A DNA stretch of 64,000 nucleotides, taken from NCBI RefSeq assembly GCF_030297015.1, contig NZ_AP028056.1, positions 2,366,939 to 2,430,938 on the forward strand. Direction: 5' to 3'. The position numbers and the translations under genes are program-made. Origin of the DNA: Brooklawnia propionicigenes. GTDB taxonomy: Bacteria; Actinomycetota; Actinomycetes; Propionibacteriales; Propionibacteriaceae. Under the pieces are notes generated by a model, which had not been told where the DNA came from, made no database searches, and worked only from the letters and a program-made list of their open reading frames with translations. Below, in pieces: positions 8,319 through 21,530 of the stretch (the stretch's first letter is position 1; the number at the start of each line of letters is the position of its first letter).

Positions 8319-9164
8319 ATGAGCCAAGACGCCAATGACGATCTGAGTCGCGACGAGGTTGAGATCGACCTGGGGGCCGGTCTCGCGGACGAGTCACAGC
8401 CGTCGGACGATATTGAGATCAACCTCGACTTCGATGATTTCTCCGAGCCCGAGACTTCGGACGAGGACCTCGGCATCGACCTGTCGCTCGGTGACGACCA
8501 GGACAGCGCCGAAGCCGCTGAGGCCGAGGCCGCCGATGAGGAGCCCGACGAAGCACTGGAGAAGGCCCTCGAGGATCTGCGCGCCGAACTGCGCGCCAAG
8601 CCCGGCGACTGGTATGTCGTGCATACCTATTCCGGCATGGAGAACCGCGTCAAGCAGAACATCGACGCCCGGGTGATCTCGCTCAACCTCGAGGACTACA
8701 TCTACGAGACCCTGGTGCCCACCGAGGATGCCGTCGAGATTCGCAACGGCCAGAAGAAGAATGTCACCCGCACCTTCATGCCTGGCTATGTGCTCGTCCG
8801 CATGGAGCTCACGGACGAATCGTGGGCCGCGGTGCGCCACACGGCATCGGTGACCGGCTTCGTCGGCCATGCCAGCCAGCCGGTTCCCCTCGATCTGGTC
8901 GAGGTGGAGCGGATGCTCACCCCGGCCGTGCAGGCGAAGGTGGCAGCAGCCAGCCAGACGCCGTCCAAGAAGCGCAAGAAGATCGAGGTCGTCGACTACC
9001 AGGTGGGCGACTCGGTGCAGATCATCGACGGTGCCTTCGCGGGCGTCCATGCCTCGATCACCGAGATCAACCCCCACAACCAGCGCGTGAAGGCCATGGT
9101 CGAGATTCTGGGTCGCGAGACGCCAGTAGACTTGACCTTCGCCCAGATCCAGAAGGACCTCTGA
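8319..9164 (+). CDS. nusG: transcription termination/antitermination protein NusG
   Basis: This 281-residue protein has an acidic extension (residues 1-90). The NGN domain starts at [15 protein letters not shown] (W98) and includes MPGYVLVRM, and a C-terminal KOW domain includes [15 protein letters not shown]. NusG binds the RNA polymerase clamp and links it to Rho or the ribosome. ATG 8319 is the second of two adjacent ATGs and is better spaced from AAGGAGG (8308-8314). It follows secE by 17 nt. Confidence 0.96.
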   Translation: MSQDANDDLSRDEVEIDLGAGLADESQPSDDIEINLDFDDFSEPETSDEDLGIDLSLGDDQDSAEAAEAEAADEEPDEALEKALEDLRAELRAKPGDWYVVHTYSGMENRVKQNIDARVISLNLEDYIYETLVPTEDAVEIRNGQKKNVTRTFMPGYVLVRMELTDESWAAVRHTASVTGFVGHASQPVPLDLVEVERMLTPAVQAKVAAASQTPSKKRKKIEVVDYQVGDSVQIIDGAFAGVHASITEINPHNQRVKAMVEILGRETPVDLTFAQIQKDL

Positions 9165-9270
9165 CCCGAAGGATCATGCCGTCTTCGGACGGTGCAACCG
9201 CATACTCCGGACAGGCCGTCTACCCGACCGGGGATGCGTCAGTAAGAACAAGATTGGAAAAGGACCCAGA

Positions 9271-9699
9271 ATGCCTCCCAAGAAGAAGGTAGCGGCGATC
9301 GTCAAGATCGCCATCAATGCGGGTGCCGCTACTCCGGCTCCGCCCGTAGGTACCGCCCTCGGTCCCCATGGTGTCAACATCATGGAGTTCGTCAAGGCTT
9401 ACAACGCCAAGACCGAAGCCCAGCGCGGCACCGTCGTCCCTGCTGAGATCACCATCTACGAGGACCGGACCTTCACGTTCATCGTGAAGACCCCGCCGGC
9501 CGCAGAGCTGATCAAGAAGGCCGCTGGCCTGCAGAAGGGCTCGGGCAAGCCGAACAAGGAGAAGGTCGGCAAGATCACCAAGGATCAGGTGCGCGAGATC
9601 GCCAACACCAAGCTGCCCGATCTGAACGCCAACGACGTTGACGCCGCGATGAAGATCGTCGAGGGCACCGCCCGTTCGATGGGTGTCGTCGTCGAGTGA
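9271..9699 (+). CDS. rplK: 50S ribosomal protein L11
   Basis: This 142-residue protein has the L11 signature: N-terminal [28 protein letters not shown] and the RNA-binding C-terminal domain with [12 protein letters not shown] and SMGVVVE. L11 binds 23S rRNA at the GTPase-associated centre. It is 106 nt after nusG; AAAGGA precedes the ATG. The thiopeptide-interacting proline-rich segment appears normal. Confidence 0.98.
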   Translation: MPPKKKVAAIVKIAINAGAATPAPPVGTALGPHGVNIMEFVKAYNAKTEAQRGTVVPAEITIYEDRTFTFIVKTPPAAELIKKAAGLQKGSGKPNKEKVGKITKDQVREIANTKLPDLNANDVDAAMKIVEGTARSMGVVVE

Positions 9700-9816
9700 C
9701 GCTCCCATGCCCTGCGTGAGCGTGGGCATCCGACATGACCAACCACCTGGCAGGACGTGCAATCCGGACCAGGACCTGGTGAATCAGCCTGCGAGGCTGA
9801 CAGAAAGGAACCAGAC

Positions 9817-10530
9817 ATGAAGCACAGCAAGCGCTATCGCACTTCGGCAGAGCTGCGTGACGGCGATCAGCTCTACACGCCCGAAGAGGCCATCAAGATC
9901 ATCAAGCAGTTCCCGGCCGGAGGCTTCGACGAGTCGGTCGAGGTATCGATGCGGCTGGGTGTCGATCCCCGCAAGGCCGACCAGATGGTCCGCGGCACGG
10001 TGAATCTGCCCAACGGCACTGGCAAGACGGCACGGGTCCTCGTCTTCGCCCAAGGCCCCAAGGCTGCAGAGGCACTGGCGGCAGGAGCTGACGAGGTCGG
10101 CTCCGACGAACTCATCGAGAAGGTGGCCGGCGGCTACCTCGACTTCGATGCCGTCGTGGCCACCCCCGACCTGATGGGTAAGGTAGGACGCCTCGGCCGC
10201 GTGCTCGGCCCGCGCGGCCTGATGCCGAACCCGAAGACCGGCACTGTGACCATGGACGTCACCAAGGCCGTGTCCGACATCAAGGGCGGCAAGATCGAGT
10301 TCCGTGTCGATCGTCACGCGAACCTGCAGTTCATCGTGGGCAAGGTCAGCTTCACCGAGCAGGCCCTGGTCGAGAACTACCGGGCGGCCATGGACGAGAT
10401 CGCTCGCCTGAAGCCGAACACCTCCAAGGGACGCTACGTCCGCAAGATCACCCTGTCGACCACGATGGGCCCCGGCGTGCCCGTCGATGTGGCCGCCTCG
10501 AAGCCGGTCACCGCGGAGGCAGCCTCCTGA
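9817..10530 (+). CDS. rplA: 50S ribosomal protein L1
   Basis: This 237-residue protein shows L1 hallmarks (N-terminal [40 protein letters not shown]). L1 forms the mobile stalk near the ribosomal E site and in other bacteria represses its own operon by binding the mRNA. ATG 9817 follows AAAGGA; upstream in-frame codons look non-coding. A hairpin lies just after the stop. Confidence 0.98.
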   Translation: MKHSKRYRTSAELRDGDQLYTPEEAIKIIKQFPAGGFDESVEVSMRLGVDPRKADQMVRGTVNLPNGTGKTARVLVFAQGPKAAEALAAGADEVGSDELIEKVAGGYLDFDAVVATPDLMGKVGRLGRVLGPRGLMPNPKTGTVTMDVTKAVSDIKGGKIEFRVDRHANLQFIVGKVSFTEQALVENYRAAMDEIARLKPNTSKGRYVRKITLSTTMGPGVPVDVAASKPVTAEAAS

Positions 10531-10552
10531 TCGGCTGATCCGATCAATCAAC

Positions 10553-10587
10553 CGACCCCCGTCAGGCCCCAGGCTTGGCGGGGGTCG
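10553..10587 (+). terminator. hairpin after rplA
   Basis: CGACCCCC (10553-10560) pairs perfectly with GGGGGTCG (10580-10587). There is no T-run after it, which is common for actinobacterial hairpin terminators, so it may only partly separate rplKA from rplJL. Confidence 0.55.
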
Positions 10588-10624
10588 TCGCATCCGGGTC
10601 GCCGGCCCCGGCCGGGAGCGCGAT

Positions 10625-10653
10625 TTGGTTCGCAGCGGCCGGGCAACTAGCAT
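10625..10653 (+). promoter_or_regulatory. candidate sigma70-type promoter for rplJ-rplL
   Basis: TTGGTT and TAGCAT are separated by exactly 17 nt, placed after the rplA hairpin and about 207 nt upstream of rplJ. Matches are partial (3/6 and 4/6). Confidence 0.4.
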
Positions 10654-10755
10654 GGGTCGAGCCGCAGACCGCCGGTAGTTGCACTTCAAAGTCCGCAAGG
10701 ACGCCTGCGCAGGTTGATCCAGCCTCGAGCTGCCCATTCATGGGTGAGCGCGTGT

Positions 10756-10789
10756 GCCCCGGAAGACGCCTGCGTCCCGGGGCTTTTTT
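10756..10789 (+). terminator. attenuator-like terminator in the rplJ leader
   Basis: GCCCCGG (10756-10762) pairs with CCGGGGC (10777-10783), followed at once by six Ts (10784-10789). It lies 70 nt before the rplJ ATG, inside the transcribed leader rather than after a gene. The loop repeats the sequence GACGCCTGCG, which is also present upstream near 10700, giving a possible alternative fold. This suggests L10-(L12) leader control of rplJL, known for this operon in other bacteria; here it is inferred. Confidence 0.6.
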
Positions 10790-10859
10790 GATGCCCGAGC
10801 AGCAGGCGAGCGCAACCTCAGTGGTCGACGGCACCAACAAGAAGTGGGAAGGAGACCCA

Positions 10860-11444
10860 ATGGCGAGGCCTGACAAGGCAGCCGCGGTCGCGCAGCTGAA
10901 GGAAGAATTCTCCAGCAGCTCTGCCGTCGTGTTGACCGAGTATCGCGGACTCACCGTCAAGAACCTGAAGGACCTTCGCAGGTCCTTGGGGGAGGACGCC
11001 AGCTACGCCGTTGCGAAGAACACTCTGGCCCTGATTGCCGCCCGCGAGGCTGGCGTCGAAGGACTCGACGCCCAGCTCACCGGTCCGACCGCACTCGCCT
11101 TCGTCAAGGGCGATGTGGCCACGGCAGCCAAGACTCTGCGTGACTTCGCAAAGGCCAATCCGCTTCTGGTCATCAAGAGCGGCGTTCTCGAGGGCAAGAT
11201 CCTCGACGCCGACCAGGTCAAGAAGCTGGCCGACCTTGAGTCGCGTGAGGTTCTGCTTGCCAAGCTGGCTGGCGCGATGAAGGCTTCGTTGAGCACGGCG
11301 GTGGGTACCTTCGCCGCTCCGCTCACCCAGGCTGCACAGCTTTTCGGCGCTCTGGAATCCAAGCAGTCCGACCAGAAGCCCGACACCTCGGCAGAAGCCG
11401 AGACCACCACCGACGCGGCAGCTGCGGCTGCTGACACCCAGTAA
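10860..11444 (+). CDS. rplJ: 50S ribosomal protein L10
   Basis: This 194-residue protein has the L10 core ([40 protein letters not shown]). The C-terminus is a Thr/Ala-rich tail after the helix that binds L7/L12 dimers. L10 is the base of the ribosomal stalk. ATG 10860 is preceded by GAAGGAGA. rplL follows after 15 nt. Confidence 0.97.
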   Translation: MARPDKAAAVAQLKEEFSSSSAVVLTEYRGLTVKNLKDLRRSLGEDASYAVAKNTLALIAAREAGVEGLDAQLTGPTALAFVKGDVATAAKTLRDFAKANPLLVIKSGVLEGKILDADQVKKLADLESREVLLAKLAGAMKASLSTAVGTFAAPLTQAAQLFGALESKQSDQKPDTSAEAETTTDAAAAAADTQ

Positions 11445-11459
11445 GAAAGGACGCCAACC

Positions 11460-11843
11460 ATGGCGAAGCTGAGCACCGAGGATCTCCTCGATCAGTTCAA
11501 GGAAATGACCCTCATCGAGTTGTCCGAGTTCGTGAAGGCGTTCGAGGAAGCTTTCGACGTCAAGGCCGCCGCTCCGGTTGCCGTTGCCGCCGCCCCGGCT
11601 GCTGCCGAAGAGGCTGAGGCTCCCGAGGAGAAGACCGAGTTCGATGTGGTCCTCGAGGCCGCCGGCGACAAGAAGATCGGCGTCATCAAGGCCGTTCGTT
11701 CGCTGACCAGCCTGGGCCTCAAGGAGGCCAAGGATCTCGTCGAGTCGGCTCCGAAGGTCGTCGTCGAGAACGCCAAGAAGGAAGATGCCGAGAAGGCCAA
11801 GGCGGCCTTGGAGGCCGAGGGCGCTACCGTCACCCTCAAGTGA
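11460..11843 (+). CDS. rplL: 50S ribosomal protein L7/L12
   Basis: This 127-residue protein has an N-terminal dimerisation helix region ([22 protein letters not shown]), an Ala/Glu-rich hinge and the globular C-terminal domain with [25 protein letters not shown]7/L12 recruits translation GTPases to the ribosome. It follows rplJ with AAAGGA as ribosome binding site. A long hairpin follows the stop. Confidence 0.98.
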   Translation: MAKLSTEDLLDQFKEMTLIELSEFVKAFEEAFDVKAAAPVAVAAAPAAAEEAEAPEEKTEFDVVLEAAGDKKIGVIKAVRSLTSLGLKEAKDLVESAPKVVVENAKKEDAEKAKAALEAEGATVTLK

Positions 11844-11879
11844 GGCAAGCCACCCGAACGGTCTGCTGACCGTTTGAAC

Positions 11880-11919
11880 GCGGATGGGGTCGGACGCTTC
11901 GGTGTCCGGCCCCATCCGC
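11880..11919 (+). terminator. hairpin terminator after rplL
   Basis: GCGGATGGGG (11880-11889) pairs with CCCCATCCGC (11910-11919), and the stem continues inward through a T-G wobble with CGGAC/GTCCG. No T-run follows. Confidence 0.7.
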
Positions 11920-12021
11920 ATCTGCGTCCGGTCAGCGCGGGAACCGCGGCACACCGCGTCCGTGCTTGACTGAAGGCGGTCCGATGATGCACTCTTGCGG
12001 TGGACGTTGACGAGGAGGCGG

Positions 12022-12125
12022 CGGCAGATCAAAGTTGATCCGCCGGATTTGCATCCGGTATATAGCGTGAGCTATAGTTTTTTGTTGCACATATCGTTTG
12101 GTGACCCATGGATTTGACATGGGTC
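12022..12125. promoter_or_regulatory. array of four perfect inverted repeats upstream of rpoB
   Basis: GATCAA-AG-TTGATC is at 12027-12040, extending to CGGC/GCCG at 12022-12045 with one mismatch. CCGGAT-TTGC-ATCCGG is at 12043-12058, TATAGC-GTGA-GCTATA at 12061-12076 and GACCCATG-7 nt-CATGGGTC at 12103-12125. The first overlaps a possible -35 (TTGATC), the third a possible -10 (TATATA), and the fourth a TTGACA. Confidence 0.8.
12035..12064 (+). promoter_or_regulatory. candidate upstream rpoBC promoter
   Basis: TTGATC (12035-12040) and TATATA (12059-12064) are 18 nt apart and lie within the inverted-repeat array. Confidence 0.45.
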
Positions 12126-12143
12126 GTTCAGCATGCATAGAAC
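12114..12143 (+). promoter_or_regulatory. candidate downstream rpoBC promoter
   Basis: A consensus TTGACA (12114-12119) and TAGAAC (12138-12143) are 18 nt apart, with the expected transcription start about 20 nt before the rpoB initiation codon. The -35 lies inside an 8-bp-arm inverted repeat. Confidence 0.5.
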
Positions 12144-12170
12144 CACCGTGAGTTCTGGAAGGACCACATC

Positions 12171-15100
12171 TTGGCCACCTCGCGCAATGCGTCGAAGAAC
12201 ACCAACGTCATCTCCACCAGCGGCCGCATATCGTTCGCCAAGATCGCTGAGCCGTTGCAGGTACCGAATCTGCTCGACCTGCAGATCGATTCGTTCAACT
12301 GGCTGATCGGCAGTGAGGCCTGGCAGCAGAAGACGGAGCAGGCTCTCGCAGAGGGCCGTACTGACGTGAACACCAGGTCCGGCCTGGAGGAGATCTTCGA
12401 CGAGATCAGCCCCATTGAGGACTTCAATCAGACGATGTCGCTGAGCTTCCGCGACCATCGCTTCGAGGAGCCCAAGCACAGCATCGAAGAATGCAAGGAT
12501 CGCGACACCACGTACGCGGCCCCGCTGTTCGTGACCGCCGAGTTCATGAACAACGAGACCGGCGAGATCAAGAGCCAGACCGTCTTCATCGGTGATTTCC
12601 CGCTGATGACCGACAAGGGCACCTTCATCGTCAGCGGCACCGAGCGCGTCGTGGTCAGCCAGCTGGTCCGTTCGCCGGGCGTCTACTTCGAGCAGACCCC
12701 CGACAAGACCTCCGACAAGGACATCTTCACCTGCAAGGTGATTCCTTCGCGTGGCGCGTGGCTGGAGTTCGAGATCGACAAGCGCGACCAGGTCGGCGTG
12801 CGCCTCGACCGCAAGCGCAAGCAGAACGTCACCGTGCTGCTCAAGGCGCTGGGCTGGAGCGAGGACCGCATCCTCGAGCAGTTCGGTCAGTACGAGTCGA
12901 TCCGGATGACCCTGGAGAAGGACCACGTCACCACCCAGGACGAGGCGCTGCTCGATATCTACCGCAAGCTGCGTCCGGGCGAACCGCCGGCCCGCGAGGC
13001 CGCCGAGCAGCTGCTGACGAACTACTACTTCAATCCGAAGCGCTACGACCTCGCCAAGGTCGGCCGCTACAAGATCAACCAGAAGCTGGGACTGAACCTG
13101 CCGTTCGACATGCAGGTGCTGACCATCGACGACATCGTCGCAGCGATCGACTACATCTGCGCCCTGCACGAAGGCAAGGCCGAGATCGAGCGCGAGGGCG
13201 GCGAGACCGTCATCGTCGAGGCGGACGACATCGACCACTTCGGCAATCGTCGTCTGCGCACCGTCGGTGAGTTGATCCAGAACCAGCTGCGCACCGGCCT
13301 GGGACGCATGGAACGGGTCGTCCGCGACCGGATGACCACGCAGGACATCGAGGCGATCACGCCGTCGACCCTGATCAACATCCGTCCGGTGACCGCTGCC
13401 CTGAAGGAGTTCTTCGGCACCTCGCAGTTGAGCCAGTTCATGGACCAGAACAATCCGCTGGCCGAGCTGACTCATAAGCGCCGCCTGTCGGCTCTGGGCC
13501 CCGGTGGTCTGAGCCGTGACCGGGCCGGTATGGAAGTCCGCGACGTGCACCCCTCGCACTACGGACGCATGTGTCCCATTGAGACCCCTGAAGGCCCGAA
13601 CATCGGCCTGATCGGTTCGTTGGCCTCCTTCGCCCGGGTGAATGCATTCGGCTTCATCGAAACCCCGTACCGCAAGGTCATCGACGGTCGGGTCACCGAC
13701 CAGATCGACTACCTGACCGCCGGGGAGGAAGACCGCTACAACATCGCGCAGGCCAACGCGGAGCTGAACTCCACCGGCCACTTCACCGAGGACCGCGTCC
13801 TGGTGCGCGTTCGCCACGGTGATGCCGATACCGTGCCGGCCAGCGAGGTCGGCTACATCGACGTGTCCCCGCGCCAGATGGTGTCGGTCGCGACCGCGCT
13901 GATCCCGTTCCTCGAGCACGACGACGCATCGCGTGCCCTGATGGGCGCCAACATGCAGCGCCAGGCCGTCCCGCTGATCCGCAGCGAGGCTCCCTACGTC
14001 GGCACGGGCATGGAGTACCGCGCCGCTGTCGACGTCGGCGATGTCACGCTGGCTCAGCGTCCCGGTGTGGTCACCAGCGTCTCGGCCGATCTCATCGATG
14101 TGGCCAACGACGACGGCACCTACCAGACCTTCCGGCTGGAGAAGTTCCGTCGCTCGAACGCGGGTACCTGCGTCAATCAGCGTCCGATGGTCTCGCCCGG
14201 CGACCGTGTCGACGTCGGCACGCCGCTGGCCGACGGCCCCTGCACCGACAACGCCGAACTGGCCCTGGGTCGCAACCTGCTCGTCGCGTTCATGCCCTGG
14301 GAGGGCCTGAACTACGAGGACGCGATCATCCTCAACCAGCGCATCGTGAGCGAAGACATCCTCACCTCGATCCACATCGAGGAGCACGAGGTCGACGCCC
14401 GCGACACCAAGCTGGGTCCCGAAGAGATCACCCGCGACATCCCGAACGTGTCCGACGACATGCTCGCCAACCTCGACGAGCGCGGCATCATCCGCATCGG
14501 CGCCGAGGTCGGCACCGGCGACATCTTGGTCGGCAAGGTCACCCCGAAGGGCGAGACCGAGCTCACTCCCGAGGAGCGCCTGCTGCGCGCCATCTTCGGC
14601 GAGAAGGCCCGCGAGGTCCGCGACACCTCGATGAAGGTGCCGCACGGTGAGAACGGCACGGTCATCGGCGTTCGCGTGTTCGACCGCGAAGAGGACGACG
14701 AACTGCCCCCCGGCGTCAACCAGATGGTGCGGGTCTACGTCGCTCAGAAGCGCAAGGTGCAAGAAGGCGACAAGCTCGCCGGCCGCCACGGCAACAAGGG
14801 TGTCATCTCCAAGATCCTGCCCGCCGAGGACATGCCGTTCCTGCCGGACGGCACCCCGGTCGACATCATCTTGAACCCGCTGGGTGTGCCCTCGCGTATG
14901 AACGTGGGCCAGGTGCTCGAAACGCACCTCGGCTGGATCGCCCACTCCGGCTGGGACATCAATGATGTCGACAGCGACTGGGCGGAGCGGCTGCGCGAGG
15001 TCGGTCTGGGCACCGTCGAGCCGAACTCGCGGCTGGCGACCCCGGTATTCGACGGTGCCGACGAGGACGAGATCGGTGGTCTGCTGGCGAACGGCCTGCC

Positions 15101-15659
15101 CAACCGTGACGGTGAGCGCATGGTCAACGCCGACGGCAAGGCGACGTTGTTCGACGGGCGCTCCGGTGAGCCATTCCCGGAGAAGGTCGGCGTGGGCTAC
15201 ATGTACATGCTGAAGCTGCACCACCTGGTCGACGACAAGATCCACGCGCGCTCCACCGGCCCGTACTCGATGATCACCCAGCAGCCGCTGGGTGGTAAGG
15301 CGCAGTTCGGCGGCCAGCGCTTCGGTGAGATGGAAGTGTGGGCCTTGGAGGCGTACGGCGCCGCCTGGGCCCTGCAGGAAATGCTCACCATCAAGTCCGA
15401 TGACGTGCCTGGTCGCGTCAAGGTCTACGAGGCGATCGTCAAGGGCGAGAACATTCCCGAGCCCGGCATCCCCGAATCGTTCAAGGTGCTCGTCAAGGAA
15501 ATGAAGTCCTTGTGCCTGAACGTCGAGGTGCTCAGCAGCGATGGCGCAGTCGTCGAGTTGCGTGACAGCGAGGACGACTACCGCTCGCAAGACGATCTGG
15601 GTATCGACCTGTCGAGGCGTCCGGGTGCTGACTCGTTCGCCATCGCCGACGAAGTCTGA
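12171..15659 (+). CDS. rpoB: DNA-directed RNA polymerase subunit beta
   Basis: This 1162-residue protein is the catalytic beta subunit. The rifampicin pocket ([16 protein letters not shown] then [13 protein letters not shown], about residues 416-450) has wild-type, drug-sensitive residues at the usual D, H and S positions. Other conserved blocks are [26 protein letters not shown] and the C-terminal [23 protein letters not shown]. The start is TTG with GGAAGGA 7 nt upstream; TTG starts for rpoB also occur in mycobacteria. Upstream is a 250-nt region with two possible promoters and the inverted repeats. rpoC follows after 54 nt. Confidence 0.99.
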   Translation: MATSRNASKNTNVISTSGRISFAKIAEPLQVPNLLDLQIDSFNWLIGSEAWQQKTEQALAEGRTDVNTRSGLEEIFDEISPIEDFNQTMSLSFRDHRFEEPKHSIEECKDRDTTYAAPLFVTAEFMNNETGEIKSQTVFIGDFPLMTDKGTFIVSGTERVVVSQLVRSPGVYFEQTPDKTSDKDIFTCKVIPSRGAWLEFEIDKRDQVGVRLDRKRKQNVTVLLKALGWSEDRILEQFGQYESIRMTLEKDHVTTQDEALLDIYRKLRPGEPPAREAAEQLLTNYYFNPKRYDLAKVGRYKINQKLGLNLPFDMQVLTIDDIVAAIDYICALHEGKAEIEREGGETVIVEADDIDHFGNRRLRTVGELIQNQLRTGLGRMERVVRDRMTTQDIEAITPSTLINIRPVTAALKEFFGTSQLSQFMDQNNPLAELTHKRRLSALGPGGLSRDRAGMEVRDVHPSHYGRMCPIETPEGPNIGLIGSLASFARVNAFGFIETPYRKVIDGRVTDQIDYLTAGEEDRYNIAQANAELNSTGHFTEDRVLVRVRHGDADTVPASEVGYIDVSPRQMVSVATALIPFLEHDDASRALMGANMQRQAVPLIRSEAPYVGTGMEYRAAVDVGDVTLAQRPGVVTSVSADLIDVANDDGTYQTFRLEKFRRSNAGTCVNQRPMVSPGDRVDVGTPLADGPCTDNAELALGRNLLVAFMPWEGLNYEDAIILNQRIVSEDILTSIHIEEHEVDARDTKLGPEEITRDIPNVSDDMLANLDERGIIRIGAEVGTGDILVGKVTPKGETELTPEERLLRAIFGEKAREVRDTSMKVPHGENGTVIGVRVFDREEDDELPPGVNQMVRVYVAQKRKVQEGDKLAGRHGNKGVISKILPAEDMPFLPDGTPVDIILNPLGVPSRMNVGQVLETHLGWIAHSGWDINDVDSDWAERLREVGLGTVEPNSRLATPVFDGADEDEIGGLLANGLPNRDGERMVNADGKATLFDGRSGEPFPEKVGVGYMYMLKLHHLVDDKIHARSTGPYSMITQQPLGGKAQFGGQRFGEMEVWALEAYGAAWALQEMLTIKSDDVPGRVKVYEAIVKGENIPEPGIPESFKVLVKEMKSLCLNVEVLSSDGAVVELRDSEDDYRSQDDLGIDLSRRPGADSFAIADEV

Positions 15660-15713
15660 TCCGCCAACCCTCATTCGATTAGACCAACGACCCATAAATC
15701 GGGAGACATACAA

Positions 15714-19604
<3,891 letters not shown>

Positions 19605-19620
19605 TCCTGCCGATCTGACC

Positions 19621-19658
19621 AGAAGGGGTATCCGGGCTGTGCTCCGGGTGCCCCTTCT
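19621..19658 (+). terminator. terminator after rpoC
   Basis: AGAAGGGG (19621-19628) pairs with CCCCTTCT (19651-19658), and the stem extends inward with G-U pairs. It is 16 nt past the rpoC stop. Confidence 0.75.
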
Positions 19659-19828
19659 CGTCGTCCGGGTGTGGCAGGGCTCGGCACTCGGGCGGATGCC
19701 AGATCTGGCAACTCGGTTGCCAGCAGAACGTATCCCGTGATGAACTGGTGCAAGTAACGGAACTATCCCGGCCGAAGATGGCCTGCTCGTCCGATGAACA
19801 GCCCCAGGTCTGAGGTGGAAGAGGACTG

Positions 19829-20212
19829 ATGAAGAACTCGCTCAAGATCGGCGCAGTGTTCGGCGCTGTCATCGTGTCGGGCTCGTTGAGCCTGACTGCC
19901 GCGAGCTTCGCGAACGCCGACATCAGTCCTGTTGCCACGGTTGCGGTCGCGCAGAGTCCCGAGCAGCCTGTTTCGTCGGGCGGCGGCCGGCAGCTCGACA
20001 ACCAGGTCATCCCCGGCACTGCGTGGTTCGAGATCCCGGCCGATCAACTGGGCGATGGGCCGGGTGAGCAGAGCGTTCCCCGGGACGACAGCCGTCCCAG
20101 CGCGCTTCCAAATGCCGGCGGTGAGGGCATGGGGCTGACCTCGGCGGCCGCGTTGATCAGCGTCGCGATGGGCGGGGTCGCGGTGGCTCTGCGCTCGCGC
20201 AAGCAGGACTGA
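19829..20212 (+). CDS. small secreted protein with LPNAG sortase-like tail
   Basis: No family was recognised. The 127-residue product has a signal peptide (KNSLK, hydrophobic core 7-26, likely cut after ANA at 30). A short acidic, Pro/Gly-rich ectodomain follows (31-92). The C-terminus is built like a cell-wall sorting signal: LPNAG at 93-97, a hydrophobic helix 102-121 and the charged tail RSRKQD. Canonical signals are LPxTG, so the scissile Thr is Ala here. It may be a non-canonical sortase substrate or a simple C-terminal anchor. AGAGGA precedes the ATG. It is isolated between rpoC and rpsL by a terminator and a separate rpsL promoter. Confidence 0.8.
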   Translation: MKNSLKIGAVFGAVIVSGSLSLTAASFANADISPVATVAVAQSPEQPVSSGGGRQLDNQVIPGTAWFEIPADQLGDGPGEQSVPRDDSRPSALPNAGGEGMGLTSAAALISVAMGGVAVALRSRKQD

Positions 20213-20556
20213 GCCCGCTCGATGGAGGGCGTCCGGCGCGAAAACAAGCCCATCGGACCCGGTGCTGCTGCCGCGTTCAGGAAGCCGAGTTTTGACCGGC
20301 TGGTGGGCACCGAGTAGACTGCATAGTTGTGTCCGGTCTGTCCGGCACCATGTGCGTACCCTGGCGGTTGAGCTGGGCACCTAAACGTTGCGAGGAGCCT
20401 AGGACAAGTGCGGAGTTCGCACGGTGGCTCCCGCTCGCCTGAGGGATATTGGTGGTTTCTCAGCCGAAGTGACGTGCCGCAGCCAGGGAAGTAGACAACG
20501 AGGTGGGTGTCGTCCAACCACGATGCCCACCGCTTGACGGAAAGAGATACCAGCAG
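20213..20556 (+). other. 344-nt intergenic region and rpsL leader
   Basis: There is no coding frame with support. It contains the candidate rpsL promoter at 20292-20320 and a ~230-nt leader ending in GGAAAGAGA just before the rpsL GTG. No clear terminator for the preceding small gene was found. Confidence 0.5.
20292..20320 (+). promoter_or_regulatory. promoter for rpsL-rpsG(-fusA)
   Basis: TTGACC (20292-20297) and TAGACT (20315-20320) have an ideal 17-nt spacer. It implies a leader of about 230 nt. Confidence 0.65.
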
Positions 20557-20928
20557 GTGCCAACCATCCAGCAGTTGGTCCGAAAGGGCCGCACTGACAA
20601 GGTCAGCAAAAACAAGACGCCCGCGCTGAAGGGTTCTCCGCAGCGCCGCGGCGTGTGCACTCGCGTGTACACCACTACCCCCAAGAAGCCGAACTCGGCG
20701 CTGCGCAAGGTGGCTCGCGTCCGCCTCAGCTCGGGTGTCGAGGTCACTGCGTACATTCCAGGCGTCGGCCACAACCTCCAGGAGCACTCGATGGTGCTCG
20801 TGCGCGGCGGCCGTGTGAAGGATCTGCCCGGTGTGCGGTACAAGATCATCCGTGGTGCGCTTGACACCCAGGGTGTGAAGAACCGCAAGCAGGCCCGCAG
20901 CCGCTACGGCGCGAAGAAGGAGAAGTAA
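20557..20928 (+). CDS. rpsL: 30S ribosomal protein S12
   Basis: This 123-residue S12 starts at GTG ([12 protein letters not shown]). The region [13 protein letters not shown] has the usual lysine linked to streptomycin sensitivity, and [27 protein letters not shown] closes the protein. S12 controls decoding accuracy. The family length and GGAAAGAGA upstream support GTG 20557 over the earlier in-frame start. The stop shares one base with the next ATG (TAATG). Confidence 0.98.
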   Translation: MPTIQQLVRKGRTDKVSKNKTPALKGSPQRRGVCTRVYTTTPKKPNSALRKVARVRLSSGVEVTAYIPGVGHNLQEHSMVLVRGGRVKDLPGVRYKIIRGALDTQGVKNRKQARSRYGAKKEK

Positions 20929-21398
20929 TGCCTCGCAAGGGTCCGGCGCCCAAGCGCCCGGTCATCATCGACCCGGTCTACAGCTCGCCGCTGGTTTCCC
21001 AGCTGGTCAGCAAGATCCTGCTGGACGGCAAGAAGACCGTCGCCCAGAGCATCGTCTACACCGCTCTCGAGGGAACTCGTGAGAAGACCGGTGTTGATCC
21101 GGTGCAGACCCTCAAGAAGGCCCTCGACAATGTGCGGCCTGCCGTTGAGGTGCGCAGCCGCCGCGTCGGTGGCGCCACCTACCAGGTGCCCGTCGAGGTC
21201 AAGCCCGCGCGCTCCAACACGCTGGCGATGCGCTGGCTGGTCGGCTACGCCCGCGACCGCCGCGAGAAGACCATGTCCGAGCGGCTGATGAACGAGATCC
21301 TGGACGCCTCCAACGGCCTGGGAGCTTCGGTCAAGAAGCGCGAAGATACCCACAAGATGGCAGAGGCCAACCGAGCCTTCGCTCACTACCGCTGGTGA
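20928..21398 (+). CDS. rpsG: 30S ribosomal protein S7
   Basis: This 156-residue S7 shows the expected blocks ([63 protein letters not shown]). S7 nucleates assembly of the 30S head and binds 16S rRNA. The ATG overlaps the rpsL stop by one base, so the two are translationally coupled. A hairpin follows before fusA. Confidence 0.98.
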   Translation: MPRKGPAPKRPVIIDPVYSSPLVSQLVSKILLDGKKTVAQSIVYTALEGTREKTGVDPVQTLKKALDNVRPAVEVRSRRVGGATYQVPVEVKPARSNTLAMRWLVGYARDRREKTMSERLMNEILDASNGLGASVKKREDTHKMAEANRAFAHYRW

Positions 21399-21408
21399 TG
21401 TGCTGAGG

Positions 21409-21436
21409 GGTCGCCCTCGTTTGGGGGGCGACCTTT
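21409..21436 (+). terminator. hairpin between rpsG and fusA
   Basis: GGTCGCCC (21409-21416) pairs with GGGCGACC (21426-21433), followed by TTT. It may be an attenuator, since fusA usually belongs to the same operon. Confidence 0.65.
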
Positions 21437-21530
21437 CGCATGTCCGGCTTCGGTTACGCGGAGTCGAACACCACGTGAACGATGTCCATCCCAACTCCCG
21501 CCACACACACGACAAGAAATAGGGGATTTC

